A stretch of DNA of 64,000 nucleotides from positions 30,936 through 94,935 of the forward strand of contig NZ_KB907876.1 in NCBI RefSeq assembly GCF_000382245.1, written 5' to 3'. The position numbers and the translations under genes are program-made. Of this stretch, positions 12,401 to 23,084 are shown piece by piece (the stretch's first letter is position 1; each line of letters starts with the position of its first letter). The notes beneath the pieces were generated by a model, which saw only the letters and a list, made by a program, of their open reading frames with translations, was not told the DNA's origin and searched no databases. The stretch is from Kushneria aurantia DSM 21353. GTDB lineage: Bacteria > Pseudomonadota > Gammaproteobacteria > Pseudomonadales > Halomonadaceae.

Positions 12401-13441
12401 TCAGGTCTCCAGCAGCCGCAGGCTGTCGCCTTCGGCCACCTGTAGACGCTGCGCCTCTTCAGGGGTCAGGCGAATGTCGTCGCCCTCCGGGCCGCGCCCC
12501 AGCCAGGCGGCGCGAAACGCCGTCGGCGAGCTGGCGGTAGCGGCCAGCCAGGCGGGGCGCGCGGCGCGCTCGACGCTGTCGTCGAGGCGCACCCGGGCGC
12601 TGCGGGTATGGCGTATCGAGTGTACGTCATCGATATAGGCCTCGACGGTCGGGCCGCCGTCGAAGAGATCGATATAACCTTCGAAGCGCAGGCCATCGCG
12701 GTTGAGCATCGCCAGCGCCGGCCGGGTCTGATGGTGCACCTGGCCGATACAGTCGCGGGCGCTCTGCGGCAGAAAGGAGGTGCAGATGGGGTGGCGCGGC
12801 ATCATCTCGCCGATGAAGCTCTTCTCGCCCATACCGGTGAGGTGATCGGCACGCTGAAACTCGATGGGCAGGAACTTCTGCCCCAGCGCCTCCCAGAAGG
12901 GGCTTTTGCCGTCGTCATCGAAGCGCCCGCGCATCTCCGCCAGTACCCGCTCGGGGAAGCGACTGCGAAAAGCGGCCATGAACAGCCAGCGCGCCCGCGA
13001 CAGCAGGGTGCCGTTGCGGCTGTTGCGATGTGCTGCGCCGCGCCAGGGCTCACGCAGATAAAGCGAGCAGACCTCCGCGCTGCCGGTATGATCGGAGCAG
13101 AGAAACAGCGTATCCAGCGTCCGGTGCAGCCCCAGTCGGCTGGAGGAGTGCGCCAGCTGACCGATGCGGTAGTGGTAGAAGGGAGCGTCGAGCCCCACCC
13201 GCGCCTCGATGGCACAGCAGCCGGCCAGCCGCTCGGCGCGCTCACCGGGCTGCTGGTCGTCTTCCAGCACGAAAAAATAGAGCGCATCCTCGGCCTCGCC
13301 GGCAAGGCTTTGACGCGCGTGGTCGATCTTGTCAGCGAGAAAATCACGGTTGTCAGGCAGCGAAGTGAAGCCGGGGCCGGTCTCCACGGCAATCTCGCGC
13401 AGGGCGTCGATATCCGCCGTTTCAACGGGTCGAATCAGCAT
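12401..13441 (-). CDS. aruG: Arginine N-succinyltransferase, beta-type subunit
   Basis: A subunit of about 346 residues of arginine N-succinyltransferase, which transfers succinyl from succinyl-CoA to the arginine alpha-amino group and starts the pathway. It shares family landmarks with the upstream paralogue: a GNAT-like N-terminal half, a SFIGEMMPRHPI segment, and a DLFDGGPTVEA segment near the C-terminus. AGGAGGG lies 7 nt before the ATG at 13441, so this start is preferred over the GTG two codons upstream. The start overlaps the end of aruF by 7 nt. Paired aruF/aruG genes are typical of pseudomonads and relatives, while enterics have a single astA. Confidence 0.93.
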   Translation of the reverse strand: MLIRPVETADIDALREIAVETGPGFTSLPDNRDFLADKIDHARQSLAGEAEDALYFFVLEDDQQPGERAERLAGCCAIEARVGLDAPFYHYRIGQLAHSSSRLGLHRTLDTLFLCSDHTGSAEVCSLYLREPWRGAAHRNSRNGTLLSRARWLFMAAFRSRFPERVLAEMRGRFDDDGKSPFWEALGQKFLPIEFQRADHLTGMGEKSFIGEMMPRHPICTSFLPQSARDCIGQVHHQTRPALAMLNRDGLRFEGYIDLFDGGPTVEAYIDDVHSIRHTRSARVRLDDSVERAARPAWLAATASSPTAFRAAWLGRGPEGDDIRLTPEEAQRLQVAEGDSLRLLET

Positions 13442-14466
13442 GCGCACTCCCTCCTTTCCAGCACCAGCAGCGGCGTATCGTTGTCGACGCCAAGGCGCTG
13501 CGCCCGGCCGGCATCGACCACGCAGCGCCCCTGTTCATCCAGCGTCGCGCCGGTACTCAGCAGGGCGCGAAAACCGCCGTCGCGTTGACTGGCGAGCAGC
13601 ATCTCGCCCTCGCCACGCTCGGCCGGCTGGTCACGCAGGCGCGCCGGACAGCGCCGTGGGCGCGGCAGATGATCCCGCCCGGCCTCCAGAAGCGGTCCAC
13701 CATCAAGCAGATCGACGTGGCGCGAGGGGGTAAAGCCCTCGCGCTGCCAGCCCTCGAGCGCCTCGCTGTGCAGCGGATGTACGCGGCCGATCGCGTCGCG
13801 AGCGGCGTCATCGAGCAGCGGCTGATACAGCGGGAAGGGGGGCATCACCTCACCGATGAAGCTTTTCGAGCCAAGACTGGCGGCGCGATGCACCTCCTCG
13901 AACTCGCGGGAGAAGAAATGGCGCCCGACACCTTCCCAGAAGGGGCTGCGCCCGCCGCTCTGATAACCCGGCAGGGCCACGAACAGCAGCGGCGCGAAAC
14001 GCTCCGGAACAGCCGCCACCAACGCCAGCCGGGCGGCGCGCAGCAACCGCTTGATCTCGCCGCGAGCGGGATGATCGCGGCGGGTGGCCAGCGCACACAG
14101 CAGCGTGGCGTGGGACATCTCGTGGGAGATCGACAGGATATCCACTTCGCGGCGCACGTCGAGCTGCTGCGAAGCGTGAATCAGGGTTTCGCGACGGTAG
14201 GTGTAGTAGACCTCGCGACCGCCGGCGAGGGGCTTGAGAGTCGCCGTTCCCAGCACCTCACCGTCATCGTCTTCCACCACCAGCGTCAGCGCCACATCCT
14301 CGGGGGCGGTGGCCTCGCTCTGAAAGGCACGACTGCTGGACTCGAGCCGCGCCGCCAGTCGCTCGCGATCCGGCGGCAGATTGGTCAGCGCCGGCGACGC
14401 GTCCTGCGCCAGCGCCAGCAGGGCATCGAGATCGTCCAGCGTCGCGCTGCGGGCAAGCAGTGTCAT
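13435..14466 (-). CDS. aruF: Arginine N-succinyltransferase, alpha-type subunit
   Basis: A 343-residue partner of aruG in arginine (and ornithine) N-succinyltransferase. It carries the same SFIGEVMPPFPL and DLLDGGPLLEAG landmarks at equivalent positions, showing the pair arose by duplication. It begins only 4 nt after the astC stop and runs into aruG, so the genes are almost certainly cotranscribed and translationally coupled. Which of the two is truly alpha rather than beta is assigned from operon order in Pseudomonas aeruginosa. Confidence 0.93.
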   Translation of the reverse strand: MTLLARSATLDDLDALLALAQDASPALTNLPPDRERLAARLESSSRAFQSEATAPEDVALTLVVEDDDGEVLGTATLKPLAGGREVYYTYRRETLIHASQQLDVRREVDILSISHEMSHATLLCALATRRDHPARGEIKRLLRAARLALVAAVPERFAPLLFVALPGYQSGGRSPFWEGVGRHFFSREFEEVHRAASLGSKSFIGEVMPPFPLYQPLLDDAARDAIGRVHPLHSEALEGWQREGFTPSRHVDLLDGGPLLEAGRDHLPRPRRCPARLRDQPAERGEGEMLLASQRDGGFRALLSTGATLDEQGRCVVDAGRAQRLGVDNDTPLLVLERRECAC

Positions 14467-14470
14467 GGGC

Positions 14471-15772
<1,302 letters not shown>

Positions 15773-15848
15773 TCAGCCAGGCGAAAGCAGGGCCCTTGCG
15801 ACACTTGAGCCCTGCGACAGGATGGTTCGCGGGTGATCAATGCACGTA

Positions 15849-17051
15849 TCAGGTCAGATCAACGACATCGAAATCGACCTTCGGATTGACGTCGACGTCG
15901 TAGTCCACATCGTCGCGGTCAAAGCCGAACAGTTTGAGAAATTCGTGCTTGTAGCCGGCGTAGTCGGTCAGCTCATGGACGTTGTCGCTGGTCACCTGCG
16001 GCCACAGCTGCTTGCAGGCGCTCTGTACATCGTCCTGCAGCTCGAGGTCATCAAAGCGCAGGCGGCCGGCCTCATCGGTCTCGGGCGTCGAGTCGTCGGA
16101 CAGATAGTCGTGAAAGAGGCGGTTGAGCTGTTCGATAGTGCCTTCGTGAAGCCCTTTCTCCTTCATGATGCGATAGACGATGGAGATGTACAGCGGCATG
16201 ACGGGAATCGCCGCACTGGCCTGGGTAACCACCGACTTGAGCACCGCGACACGAGCATGGCCGCCGCGGGCCGAGAGGCGCTGGTGAATGGCCACGGCCG
16301 CACGGTCGAGATCCTCCTTGGCACGGCCGAGGGTACCGTGCCAGTAGATCGGCCAGGTGATGTCGGTGCCGATGTAGCTGAAAGCCACGGTTGCGGCGCC
16401 TTCAGCCAGCACGTCGGCACGCTCCAGCGCCTCCATCCACAGCTCCCAGTCTTCGCCACCCATCACCTTCACGGTGTTGGCGATCTCCTCGTCGCTGGCC
16501 GGCTCGACCACGGCCTCGGTGATACGGTCGCGGTTGGTATCCAGCGCGGTGGCACGGTACGTCTCACCAATCGGCTTGAGCGCAGATTTGACCACTTCGC
16601 CGCTGTCGGGAAGCTTGCGTACCGGCGAGGCAAGCGAATAGATCACCAGATCGATCTTGCCGCCCATTTCGTTTTTGATCATCTCGATCGCCCTGTCACG
16701 GGTTTCGTGGGCGAAGGCATCGCCGTTGATCGAGCGGCTGTAGAGACCCTCCTCACTGGCGAAGCGGTCGAAGGCGGCGGCGTTATACCAGCCCGCCGAA
16801 CCGGGGCGGGTTTCGGTGCCGGGCTTTTCGAAAAACACGCCCAGGGTATCGGCACCGCTGCCGAAGGCAGCACTGATGCGCGCCGCCAGTCCGTAGCCGG
16901 TCGAAGCGCCGATCACCAGCACCTTTTTGGGACCGTTGTCGATGCGGCCACGTCGGCGCGTCACATCGATCTGTTCGCGCACGTTGCGGGCGCAGCCGAC
17001 CGGATGGGTGGTGGTACAGATGAAACCGCGAACCTTGGGATGGATGACCAC
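15849..17051 (-). CDS. fabV: Enoyl-[acyl-carrier-protein] reductase (NADH), FabV type
   Basis: A 400-residue enzyme performing the last reduction of each fatty-acid elongation cycle, using NADH. The N-terminus ([17 protein letters not shown]) is diagnostic of FabV. The nucleotide-binding GASTGYG is at 48-54, and the catalytic Tyr236-x8-Lys245 has FabV's eight-residue spacing. The start is a GTG at 17051, with GAGG 5 nt upstream; this gives the usual 398-400 residue length. FabV enzymes are typically insensitive to triclosan. The gene stands alone and is divergent from a small conserved gene. Confidence 0.95.
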   Translation of the reverse strand: MVIHPKVRGFICTTTHPVGCARNVREQIDVTRRRGRIDNGPKKVLVIGASTGYGLAARISAAFGSGADTLGVFFEKPGTETRPGSAGWYNAAAFDRFASEEGLYSRSINGDAFAHETRDRAIEMIKNEMGGKIDLVIYSLASPVRKLPDSGEVVKSALKPIGETYRATALDTNRDRITEAVVEPASDEEIANTVKVMGGEDWELWMEALERADVLAEGAATVAFSYIGTDITWPIYWHGTLGRAKEDLDRAAVAIHQRLSARGGHARVAVLKSVVTQASAAIPVMPLYISIVYRIMKEKGLHEGTIEQLNRLFHDYLSDDSTPETDEAGRLRFDDLELQDDVQSACKQLWPQVTSDNVHELTDYAGYKHEFLKLFGFDRDDVDYDVDVNPKVDFDVVDLT

Positions 17052-17213
17052 ACTGACCTCGCTGAAACCTTGTGAATGACGACCCGCCGCCAGCGGCAGG
17101 CGTTTATGGCGACCGTTGCGCCACCGACGATCACTGCATTTTAGCTGCTGGCTGCGACGCTGTCCGCCCACGGCTACACTGAGGGCTTCACTTGCCCTGA
17201 CGTAGACGACACC

Positions 17214-17624
17214 TTGTCCGAGCACGACACCGACTCCCACCCCCAGCAGCTACTCGATCATCGCCGCGAGCTATGGCTGGTGCTGGCGCCGCTGTGGCTC
17301 GACCGCGAGCCGGGCGAACGCGACTATGCCCACATGGCGGCAGTGATCGAGCGCTACGATTTCAGCGACGCCGAGCTCGAACGGCTCTACCGTGTGGAAA
17401 TGTCACCGGTGCTGGCACGCCATCAGCTATCACTGGCGGGTGAGTGGCGCCAGTTCGACGAAGACCGCCTGCTGCGCCAGCTGACCTGGCATGTCTGGCG
17501 GCTGACCCCCAACCGGCGGCGCTGGTGGATGCTGATTTCGGGACTCACCACCATGATGACCCGTCACCGCTTCAATATGCTGATGGACGTGGTGCTGACG
17601 CGGCGCGGCGACGGCATCAGCTGA
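17214..17624 (+). CDS. Conserved protein, DUF7079-like
   Basis: A 136-residue soluble acidic protein with a TTG start. It has the pattern (R)[13 protein letters not shown] near 18-30, a predicted helix pair, then [12 protein letters not shown] near 73-84. That resembles the DUF7079 family (a weak recognition by eye). The C-terminal third is rich in Trp and Arg. No catalytic motif is seen and the function is unknown. It is divergent from fabV, with 160 bp between the start codons, and converges with the mechanosensitive channel gene at a shared terminator. Confidence 0.65.
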   Translation: MSEHDTDSHPQQLLDHRRELWLVLAPLWLDREPGERDYAHMAAVIERYDFSDAELERLYRVEMSPVLARHQLSLAGEWRQFDEDRLLRQLTWHVWRLTPNRRRWWMLISGLTTMMTRHRFNMLMDVVLTRRGDGIS

Positions 17625-17636
17625 GCGGGTATTGAC

Positions 17637-17661
17637 AAAAAGGGCGCCATGCACGGCGCCC
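17637..17661 (-). terminator. Rho-independent terminator of the MscS-type gene
   Basis: On the - strand, GGGCGCC pairs with GGCGCCC (7 bp, 6-nt loop, 17642-17661) and is followed by TTTTT at 17637-17641. It lies 25 bp past the channel gene's stop codon and a few bases beyond the opposing small gene, so it may act on both. Confidence 0.8.
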
Positions 17662-17686
17662 CTGAAAACTTCACCAGCTGACGACA

Positions 17687-20212
17687 TCAGCGTGGCGCAT
17701 CGCCGCCATCGCCGGCGTCGTCATTGTCGGCATCGGGTTTTTTCTCGTGCTCGCTGAGGCGGCGCTCGTCGCTGCGGCGGCGGGCGTCACTCGCGTTATC
17801 GTCCCGGCTGGCATCGTCGCTGGCGCGCTGCTCCTGCTCGCCCTCGATAACGCTGTCATCGAACATGCGAACCCGCGCCGGCGGCGCACTGCCGTCCTTC
17901 TCCTGGCCGAAGAAGAGCGTGGTGTGCGGGAAGGGAATCTCGATGCCGGCGGCATCAAAATGCTTCTTGACCAGCCGGTTGAAGGCGCGTCCCACGCCCC
18001 ACTGGGTGCCGGGCTTGACCTTGATCATGATACGGATATTGACCGAGCTGTCGGCCAGCGCGATCACGCCCGGTACCGTCATCTCCTCCAGCACGTTGTC
18101 CTTCTGCTCCTCGTCCTCCAGCAGTTCGGCGAAGGCCTGGTGCAGATGGTGAATGGCGTCGTCGACATTTTCACGGTAGGCGATGCCGTACTCACCCACG
18201 TGGTAGGCGAAATCACGCATGTAGTTGGAGACGGTATCCACCGACGAGAAGGGAATGACGTGGTAGGTGCCATTCAGCGCGCGCAGCCCCACCGAACGGA
18301 TGGTGATCTTCTCGGCGGTACCGGTCAGCCCCGCCACGCCCACGACATCGCCGGTGTTCATGGCATTTTCAAGCTGAATGAAGACACCGGTAATGATGTC
18401 CTGCACCAGCTTCTGGGCACCGAAGCCGATCGCCAGGCCGATGACACCGGCACCGGCAATCAGCGGCCCGATATTGATGCCGATCTGCGACAGCACGATC
18501 AGAAGCGTCATGGTCACGATCAGTATCAGCACCGCATTGCGAAACAGCGACAGCAGGGTCTGCTCCCGCGCGCTGGGTGCCGAGGCAGCGCTCAGGCGGT
18601 GCTCGATGAAGCTCGCCACCACTGTCCAGATCAGGGTAGCGATGCCGAGGATGATCGCCACGTGCACGATCATACTGATGACAAGCGCACCGCTGTCGGA
18701 GGCCAGCCAGCCCGGCAGATCGAAGACGCTCCAGGCGTCCAGCACCACCAGCACCACGAAAATGCTGAGCAGGATGCGCAGCCCCTTGAGAGCCTTGGGC
18801 ACATAGGAGTTGACACGATTTTCCAGCATCGGCAGGCGCTCGCTCAGGCTCGACGAGAGCCGGATACGCCGGGCCAGCGCAATGGTCAAAAGCGACGACA
18901 GCAGAATGCCGATACCGATCGCCAGCAGCGTCTGCAGGGTGGCATGGGCCATAAAGGGCAGCGCCTCGGCGGGCTGCAGCTGGCTGACCAGCAGCAGCAC
19001 GGTAAAGTAGGCGATCGCCAGCACATGCCAGATGCGGCCCAGCAGACGCAGCAGTGTGCCCAGGAAGGCAAAATTGGTGCGATCGGCACGGGCGTCCAGA
19101 GCGTCGCGCAGCACGGTGCGGTGTTTGATGATAAAGCGCACGGCGTAGATATAGACCACCAGCATGACCACCAGGCTGAGCAGTTGTCCCGCCGCCGGCG
19201 ACAGCATGGCGTTGACCATGGGCACCGCCACCAGCAGGCCGTAGCCGGTCACACCCACCACGATCGCCAGCCAGCGGTTCCAGCGCGCCGCCGTGCTACG
19301 GCTCATCTCGAAAAGACGCAGCGAGTCATAGCGGGTAGAGAACACCATCCTGATCAACGCCTTGACCACCTCGACCATCACGAAGGCGTTGATAAAAAGG
19401 GATTCGGTGCGCCCCACCTCGCCCGCCTGCCCGGAGAAGAACAGGCTCACCATATAGCCCACTGCGCCGGCCAGCAGCACCAGGGCGACATCGATAATCA
19501 GCGCCCCGATAACAACCGCGCAGCGCTTGAACAGCGCCCCGGCCGCCGTGGCATTGCGCTTTCTCTCACGCTCTTCGAGCTGTTCGCTGTCGTCGCCGCC
19601 GGCCATCGGCCGTACGCTGTCCTCCAGAGCAGGATCATTATCATGCGCGGCGGCACCGACGCTTTCGCCGGTCGCGGTATCCAGCGGCGCCGGTTTGGCC
19701 GCGGTCCAGCGGTCAAAGCGGCTGTAGATCGGCGACACCATCGCGCGCAGAAGCAAAAAGGCCACGACCGTGGAGATCGCGGCAAAGGCAAAAGCGATCA
19801 GAATACGGCTCCACTCGGCCCACGGCAGGCCGGCACCCTGGCCACTACCGGCGCTGCGAAAGGCTGCGACAGCGTTGCTGACGGTGTCTCCCACTTCGCC
19901 GGCAAAGCTCTGGGTAATCTCGGCGATCTGGCCGCCCAGCGAGGCCGGCGGTTCACTCTCCTGCGCCGGCTCCGAACTGCCTTCAGCCGAGGGCGCCTCG
20001 CCCTGGGCGATGGCGCGCAGCTGTTCGATCAGTTGATTGCGCGTCTGTTCGTTCGACAGCATGTCGGCCAGCGCCGCCGAAGAGACCTGCGGCGACGCCT
20101 GGCCACTGCCCTCCCCCGACTGCGACTCGGCAAGCGCCATCGCCGGCAGAGCGGTGATCAGTAGAATCAAAAGCGGTAGACGACACCATCCTGCGAGCCT
20201 GAGCAAAGCCAC
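17687..20212 (-). CDS. MscS-type mechanosensitive channel, YbiO-like
   Basis: An inner-membrane channel of about 841 residues that would open on membrane tension to release solutes at osmotic down-shock. A signal peptide (ending ALPAMALA) precedes a low-complexity Ser/Glu/Gln-rich periplasmic stretch. About ten membrane helices follow, then the pore-lining helix (GAGVIGLAIGFGAQKLVQD) and the MscS beta domain. The last 60 residues are very charged. Start: GTG at 20212 with GGAG 7 nt upstream gives a proper signal peptide. Size and layout match YbiO and YjeP-type large MscS proteins. It is clearly relevant to an organism meeting changing salinity. Confidence 0.88.
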   Translation of the reverse strand: MALLRLAGWCRLPLLILLITALPAMALAESQSGEGSGQASPQVSSAALADMLSNEQTRNQLIEQLRAIAQGEAPSAEGSSEPAQESEPPASLGGQIAEITQSFAGEVGDTVSNAVAAFRSAGSGQGAGLPWAEWSRILIAFAFAAISTVVAFLLLRAMVSPIYSRFDRWTAAKPAPLDTATGESVGAAAHDNDPALEDSVRPMAGGDDSEQLEERERKRNATAAGALFKRCAVVIGALIIDVALVLLAGAVGYMVSLFFSGQAGEVGRTESLFINAFVMVEVVKALIRMVFSTRYDSLRLFEMSRSTAARWNRWLAIVVGVTGYGLLVAVPMVNAMLSPAAGQLLSLVVMLVVYIYAVRFIIKHRTVLRDALDARADRTNFAFLGTLLRLLGRIWHVLAIAYFTVLLLVSQLQPAEALPFMAHATLQTLLAIGIGILLSSLLTIALARRIRLSSSLSERLPMLENRVNSYVPKALKGLRILLSIFVVLVVLDAWSVFDLPGWLASDSGALVISMIVHVAIILGIATLIWTVVASFIEHRLSAASAPSAREQTLLSLFRNAVLILIVTMTLLIVLSQIGINIGPLIAGAGVIGLAIGFGAQKLVQDIITGVFIQLENAMNTGDVVGVAGLTGTAEKITIRSVGLRALNGTYHVIPFSSVDTVSNYMRDFAYHVGEYGIAYRENVDDAIHHLHQAFAELLEDEEQKDNVLEEMTVPGVIALADSSVNIRIMIKVKPGTQWGVGRAFNRLVKKHFDAAGIEIPFPHTTLFFGQEKDGSAPPARVRMFDDSVIEGEQEQRASDDASRDDNASDARRRSDERRLSEHEKKPDADNDDAGDGGDAPR

Positions 20213-20436
20213 GGGCACACTCCATGTTGTGTTGGATGAGGTTTGATAGGCGAAGCGCAACCCTGTCGCGCGCCATGGACAGTCATCAAGCGACAATATG
20301 CCCATTATGGATGCCAGCCAATATAGCCTGGCGTTTCGGTCTCGACCTGAAAAAAGCCGGGGACGGTACGACGACCGTTGTCGGCGCCGATTTTGCCTGC
20401 ACCAAAACCGTGATGCCAGCCCTGTGACGTCCTGCT

Positions 20437-20931
20437 TCAGGCCGAGAAGTGGGTATCCAGCGCCCTGCGAATGGGCGCTTCCAGCGCGCTGGCACCGGCT
20501 GAGGGGCCGTAGCGGGCGATCACCTGGCCGTCGCGACCGACGAGGAACTTGGTAAAATTCCACTTGATCGGCGTTGAGCCCAGCACGCCGGGCGCCTGCC
20601 GGCGAAGCAGACGGAACAGCGGATCGGCGTCGCTGCCGTTGACCCGCACGCGCGCCATCAGCGGAAAGGAGACGCTGTATTCACGCCGGCACCAGGCCTC
20701 GATATCGCGGGCCGGAGCGGGCGCCTGACGAGCAAACTGGTTGCAGGGAAAGCCCAGTACGGTGAAGCCCTGATCGCGATGGGCACGGTAGAGCTTTTCG
20801 AGCCCGGCCAGCTGTGGCGTGAAGCGACACTCGGTGGCGATATTGACCACCAGCAACACCTGCCCGCGCAGAGCGCGCAGATTGAAGGGTTCACCGTTGC
20901 AGTCCCGACAGTCCTGTTGATAGATATGCAT
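20437..20931 (-). CDS. Glutathione peroxidase family thiol peroxidase
   Basis: A 164-residue thioredoxin-fold peroxidase reducing hydrogen or lipid peroxides. The catalytic tetrad is visible: Cys35 in NIATECRFTPQ, Gln65 in FPCNQFARQ, and Trp124/Asn125 in KWNFTKFLV. The usual Gly after the active cysteine is Arg36, and the normally GGQEPG segment reads ARQAPA, so it is a divergent member. It uses cysteine rather than selenocysteine. No strong Shine-Dalgarno precedes the ATG. It is transcribed divergently from the LysR gene. Confidence 0.88.
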   Translation of the reverse strand: MHIYQQDCRDCNGEPFNLRALRGQVLLVVNIATECRFTPQLAGLEKLYRAHRDQGFTVLGFPCNQFARQAPAPARDIEAWCRREYSVSFPLMARVRVNGSDADPLFRLLRRQAPGVLGSTPIKWNFTKFLVGRDGQVIARYGPSAGASALEAPIRRALDTHFSA

Positions 20932-21062
20932 GGCTTTGGACCGAATGGTGCGATTGGCAATGTTTTAACATAGTCGATAACCCGGTCGTCACATCAAACC
21001 CGGCGCTGGGCAGCGATATAACGATTGGGCACCATGGTCACCCGACTGCCGTGGAAAGTGTC

Positions 21063-21950
21063 ATGAAACTGCGTCACATCGAAGTGTTTCACGCCCTGAT
21101 GCGCTGCGGCAGCGTCAGCGCCGCCGCACGCCATCTCAACGTTTCGCAGCCCAGCGTGACCCGCGTACTGGCACATGCCGAGGCAAGCCTTGGCGTGCGC
21201 CTTTTCGACCGCCATGCGCGCGGCATGACGCCGACACCGGAAGCACAGCGACTGTGGCCGAACATCGAATCGATGGTCGGCCAGCTCGATGCGCTGGAGC
21301 AGCTCGGCCAGCAGCTGCGCCACGGCGTCGACCGCCACCTGCGCCTTGGCGCCTCCCATACGCTGGGCCTGTCGATACTGCCGCAGGCGGTCATCGATCT
21401 GCAGCGCGAAATGCCGGCGCTGCACATCGAACTGGCCACCTCGCACTTCTCGACCCTGTGCGAAGAGCTCGTGACCCATCGCCTCGATCTGGCCCTGGCC
21501 TTCGAGCAGCCGCTACCCACCGGCATTGCCGGAGAGCCGCTGGCACAGGCGCCGATGCAGGCCCTGGTACCGCGGGAGATGACCGCACCGGCGAGCGTCA
21601 GCCTCGCCTGGCTGCACCGCCGCGGCCTGATCGCCATGCCCGGCGACGATCCGCTGGGGCGGCGGCTCGACGAGGCGCTGACGGCTGCCGGTCTGGATGA
21701 TACCGCGCCCCGGCTGCGGGTCAGAACCTATAGCCTGATCGCCGAACTGGTGATTGCCGGCGGCGGTACCGGGGTCGTCGACCCACTCACCGCCGAGCGC
21801 TACCGGGAGCAGGTACAGATTGTACCGCTCGACCCACCGCTGGAGATGAGTGTCACCCTGCTACACGCCGAGCACACGCCGCTCTCCCATCCCGGTCAGC
21901 GGTTGCGCGAGCTGCTGTATCAGCGCCTGAGCGTTCGCGACGAGGTATAG
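21063..21950 (+). CDS. LysR-family regulator, candidate regulator of dgcNA
   Basis: A 295-residue LysR-type regulator. The N-terminal winged helix-turn-helix (SAAARHLNVSQPSVTRVL, about 17-34) is followed by a periplasmic-binding-protein-like effector domain. The start at 21063 matches the family opening MKLRHIEVF and has GGAAAG upstream. The gene directly precedes dgcN on the same strand, and the only space between them holds a perfect palindrome. It is therefore the natural candidate for the D-glutamate operon regulator (DgcR in the described pathway), though that identity is inferred from position. Confidence 0.85.
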   Translation: MKLRHIEVFHALMRCGSVSAAARHLNVSQPSVTRVLAHAEASLGVRLFDRHARGMTPTPEAQRLWPNIESMVGQLDALEQLGQQLRHGVDRHLRLGASHTLGLSILPQAVIDLQREMPALHIELATSHFSTLCEELVTHRLDLALAFEQPLPTGIAGEPLAQAPMQALVPREMTAPASVSLAWLHRRGLIAMPGDDPLGRRLDEALTAAGLDDTAPRLRVRTYSLIAELVIAGGGTGVVDPLTAERYREQVQIVPLDPPLEMSVTLLHAEHTPLSHPGQRLRELLYQRLSVRDEV

Positions 21951-21964
21951 CCTCGGGCTATACC
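21944..21964 (+). promoter_or_regulatory. Perfect 9-bp inverted repeat before dgcN
   Basis: GGTATAGCC (21944-21952) and its exact reverse complement GGCTATACC (21956-21964) are separated by TCG. The repeat includes the stop codon of the LysR gene and lies about 85 bp before the dgcN start. No T-run follows, so an operator for the regulator or an RNA hairpin is more likely than an intrinsic terminator. Confidence 0.55.
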
Positions 21965-22049
21965 CTCTGGACGAATCGGCATTCGAAAGCATGAGGGTTT
22001 TGTCGGAGACTGAATGGATATCCTGCTCACTTTGGCATTCGGAGCCTCC

Positions 22050-23084
22050 ATGACGACCCCTGACTACCGTCCCGCCGAGATTCATGCCCCCTATCTGCTC
22101 TTTCTGGGCGATATCGAGGACAGCGTGTCGGCCAAGATGGCCCGCGCCGTGGTGACCTGGCGCCCCGACAAGGCAGTTGGCCAACTGCGCATGACCGGAT
22201 CGACCGTCAGCGTCGGTATCGAGGATCTGAGCATTGCAGAGGCAGTCGCGCGCGGCGCCCGCACCCTGGTGATCGGCGTGGCCAACTCCGGCGGCAAGCT
22301 GCCGGGCCACTGGCGCGACGTCATCGTCGAGGCGATCCGCCACGGCATGGATGTCGCCAGCGGCATGCACCAGCGCCTGACCGCCATCGAAGGCGTTAAC
22401 GAACTGGCCCGCGACAAGGGGGTGACGCTGCACGATATCCGCCACAGCCACCCGCCGCTCGAGGTGGGCAACGGCGAACGGCGCCAGGGCACCCGGGTGC
22501 TGACCGTGGGCACCGACTGCTCGCTGGGCAAGATGTTCAGCTCGCTGGCGATCCAGCGTGGCCTTGAAGAGGCCGGCGTGCGTGCGCGCTTTCGCGCCAC
22601 CGGCCAGTGCGGCGTACTGGTCGCCGGTGAAGGGGTAGCGATCGACGCCGTAATCGCCGACTTCATCGCCGGTGCGGTAGAGTGGCTGAGTCCCGCCGGC
22701 GATGACGACCAGTGGGATATCATCGAAGGCCAGGGATCGCTCTTTCACCCCGCCTATGCCGGTGTCAGTCTCGGCCTTCTGCACGGCGCCCAGCCCGACT
22801 GGCTGGTGATGTGCCACGAGCTGGGACGCCCCCATATGCGCCACCTGCCCGGCCGGCCAATGCCGGAGATGAGCGCCTGTATCGAGGCCAACCTGTGGGC
22901 AGCAAGGGTCACCAATCCCGACGTGCGACTGGCGGGCTTCTCGGTCAACACCTCGAACGTCGACGAAGAGACCGCCAGGCGTGAATTGAAGACGCTGGAG
23001 GAGCGCTTCGGCGTACCCGCCACCGACCCCATTCGCTTTGGCATCGCGCCCATTGTCCATGCTCTGACCGGAGGCCGCACCTGA
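22050..23084 (+). CDS. dgcN: D-glutamate N-acetyltransferase DgcN (DUF1611)
   Basis: A 344-residue DUF1611-family protein. Family members described as DgcN acetylate D-glutamate, making N-acetyl-D-glutamate for DgcA. The N-terminal YLLFLGDIEDSVSAKMA and the P-loop-like segment TVGTDCSLGKMFSS near 161-175 are family hallmarks, as is GQGSLFHPAY further on. Two starts are possible. ATG 22050 (GGAG 5 nt upstream) is chosen; ATG 22014 also has GGAG and would add 12 residues. Its TGA overlaps the dgcA ATG, so the two are translationally coupled. Confidence 0.88.
   Translation: MTTPDYRPAEIHAPYLLFLGDIEDSVSAKMARAVVTWRPDKAVGQLRMTGSTVSVGIEDLSIAEAVARGARTLVIGVANSGGKLPGHWRDVIVEAIRHGMDVASGMHQRLTAIEGVNELARDKGVTLHDIRHSHPPLEVGNGERRQGTRVLTVGTDCSLGKMFSSLAIQRGLEEAGVRARFRATGQCGVLVAGEGVAIDAVIADFIAGAVEWLSPAGDDDQWDIIEGQGSLFHPAYAGVSLGLLHGAQPDWLVMCHELGRPHMRHLPGRPMPEMSACIEANLWAARVTNPDVRLAGFSVNTSNVDEETARRELKTLEERFGVPATDPIRFGIAPIVHALTGGRT

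Noticed and set aside
17747..20164. 805-codon + strand frame opposite the MscS-type gene
   Set aside because: Its composition is dominated by His, Gln, Arg and Asp with no hydrophobic core. The - strand protein has a full MscS domain, so this is an antisense artefact.
20213..20563. 117-residue N-terminal extension of the MscS-type protein
   Set aside because: It lies before a typical signal peptide and would bury it. A GTG with GGAG at the right spacing gives a proper exported N-terminus.
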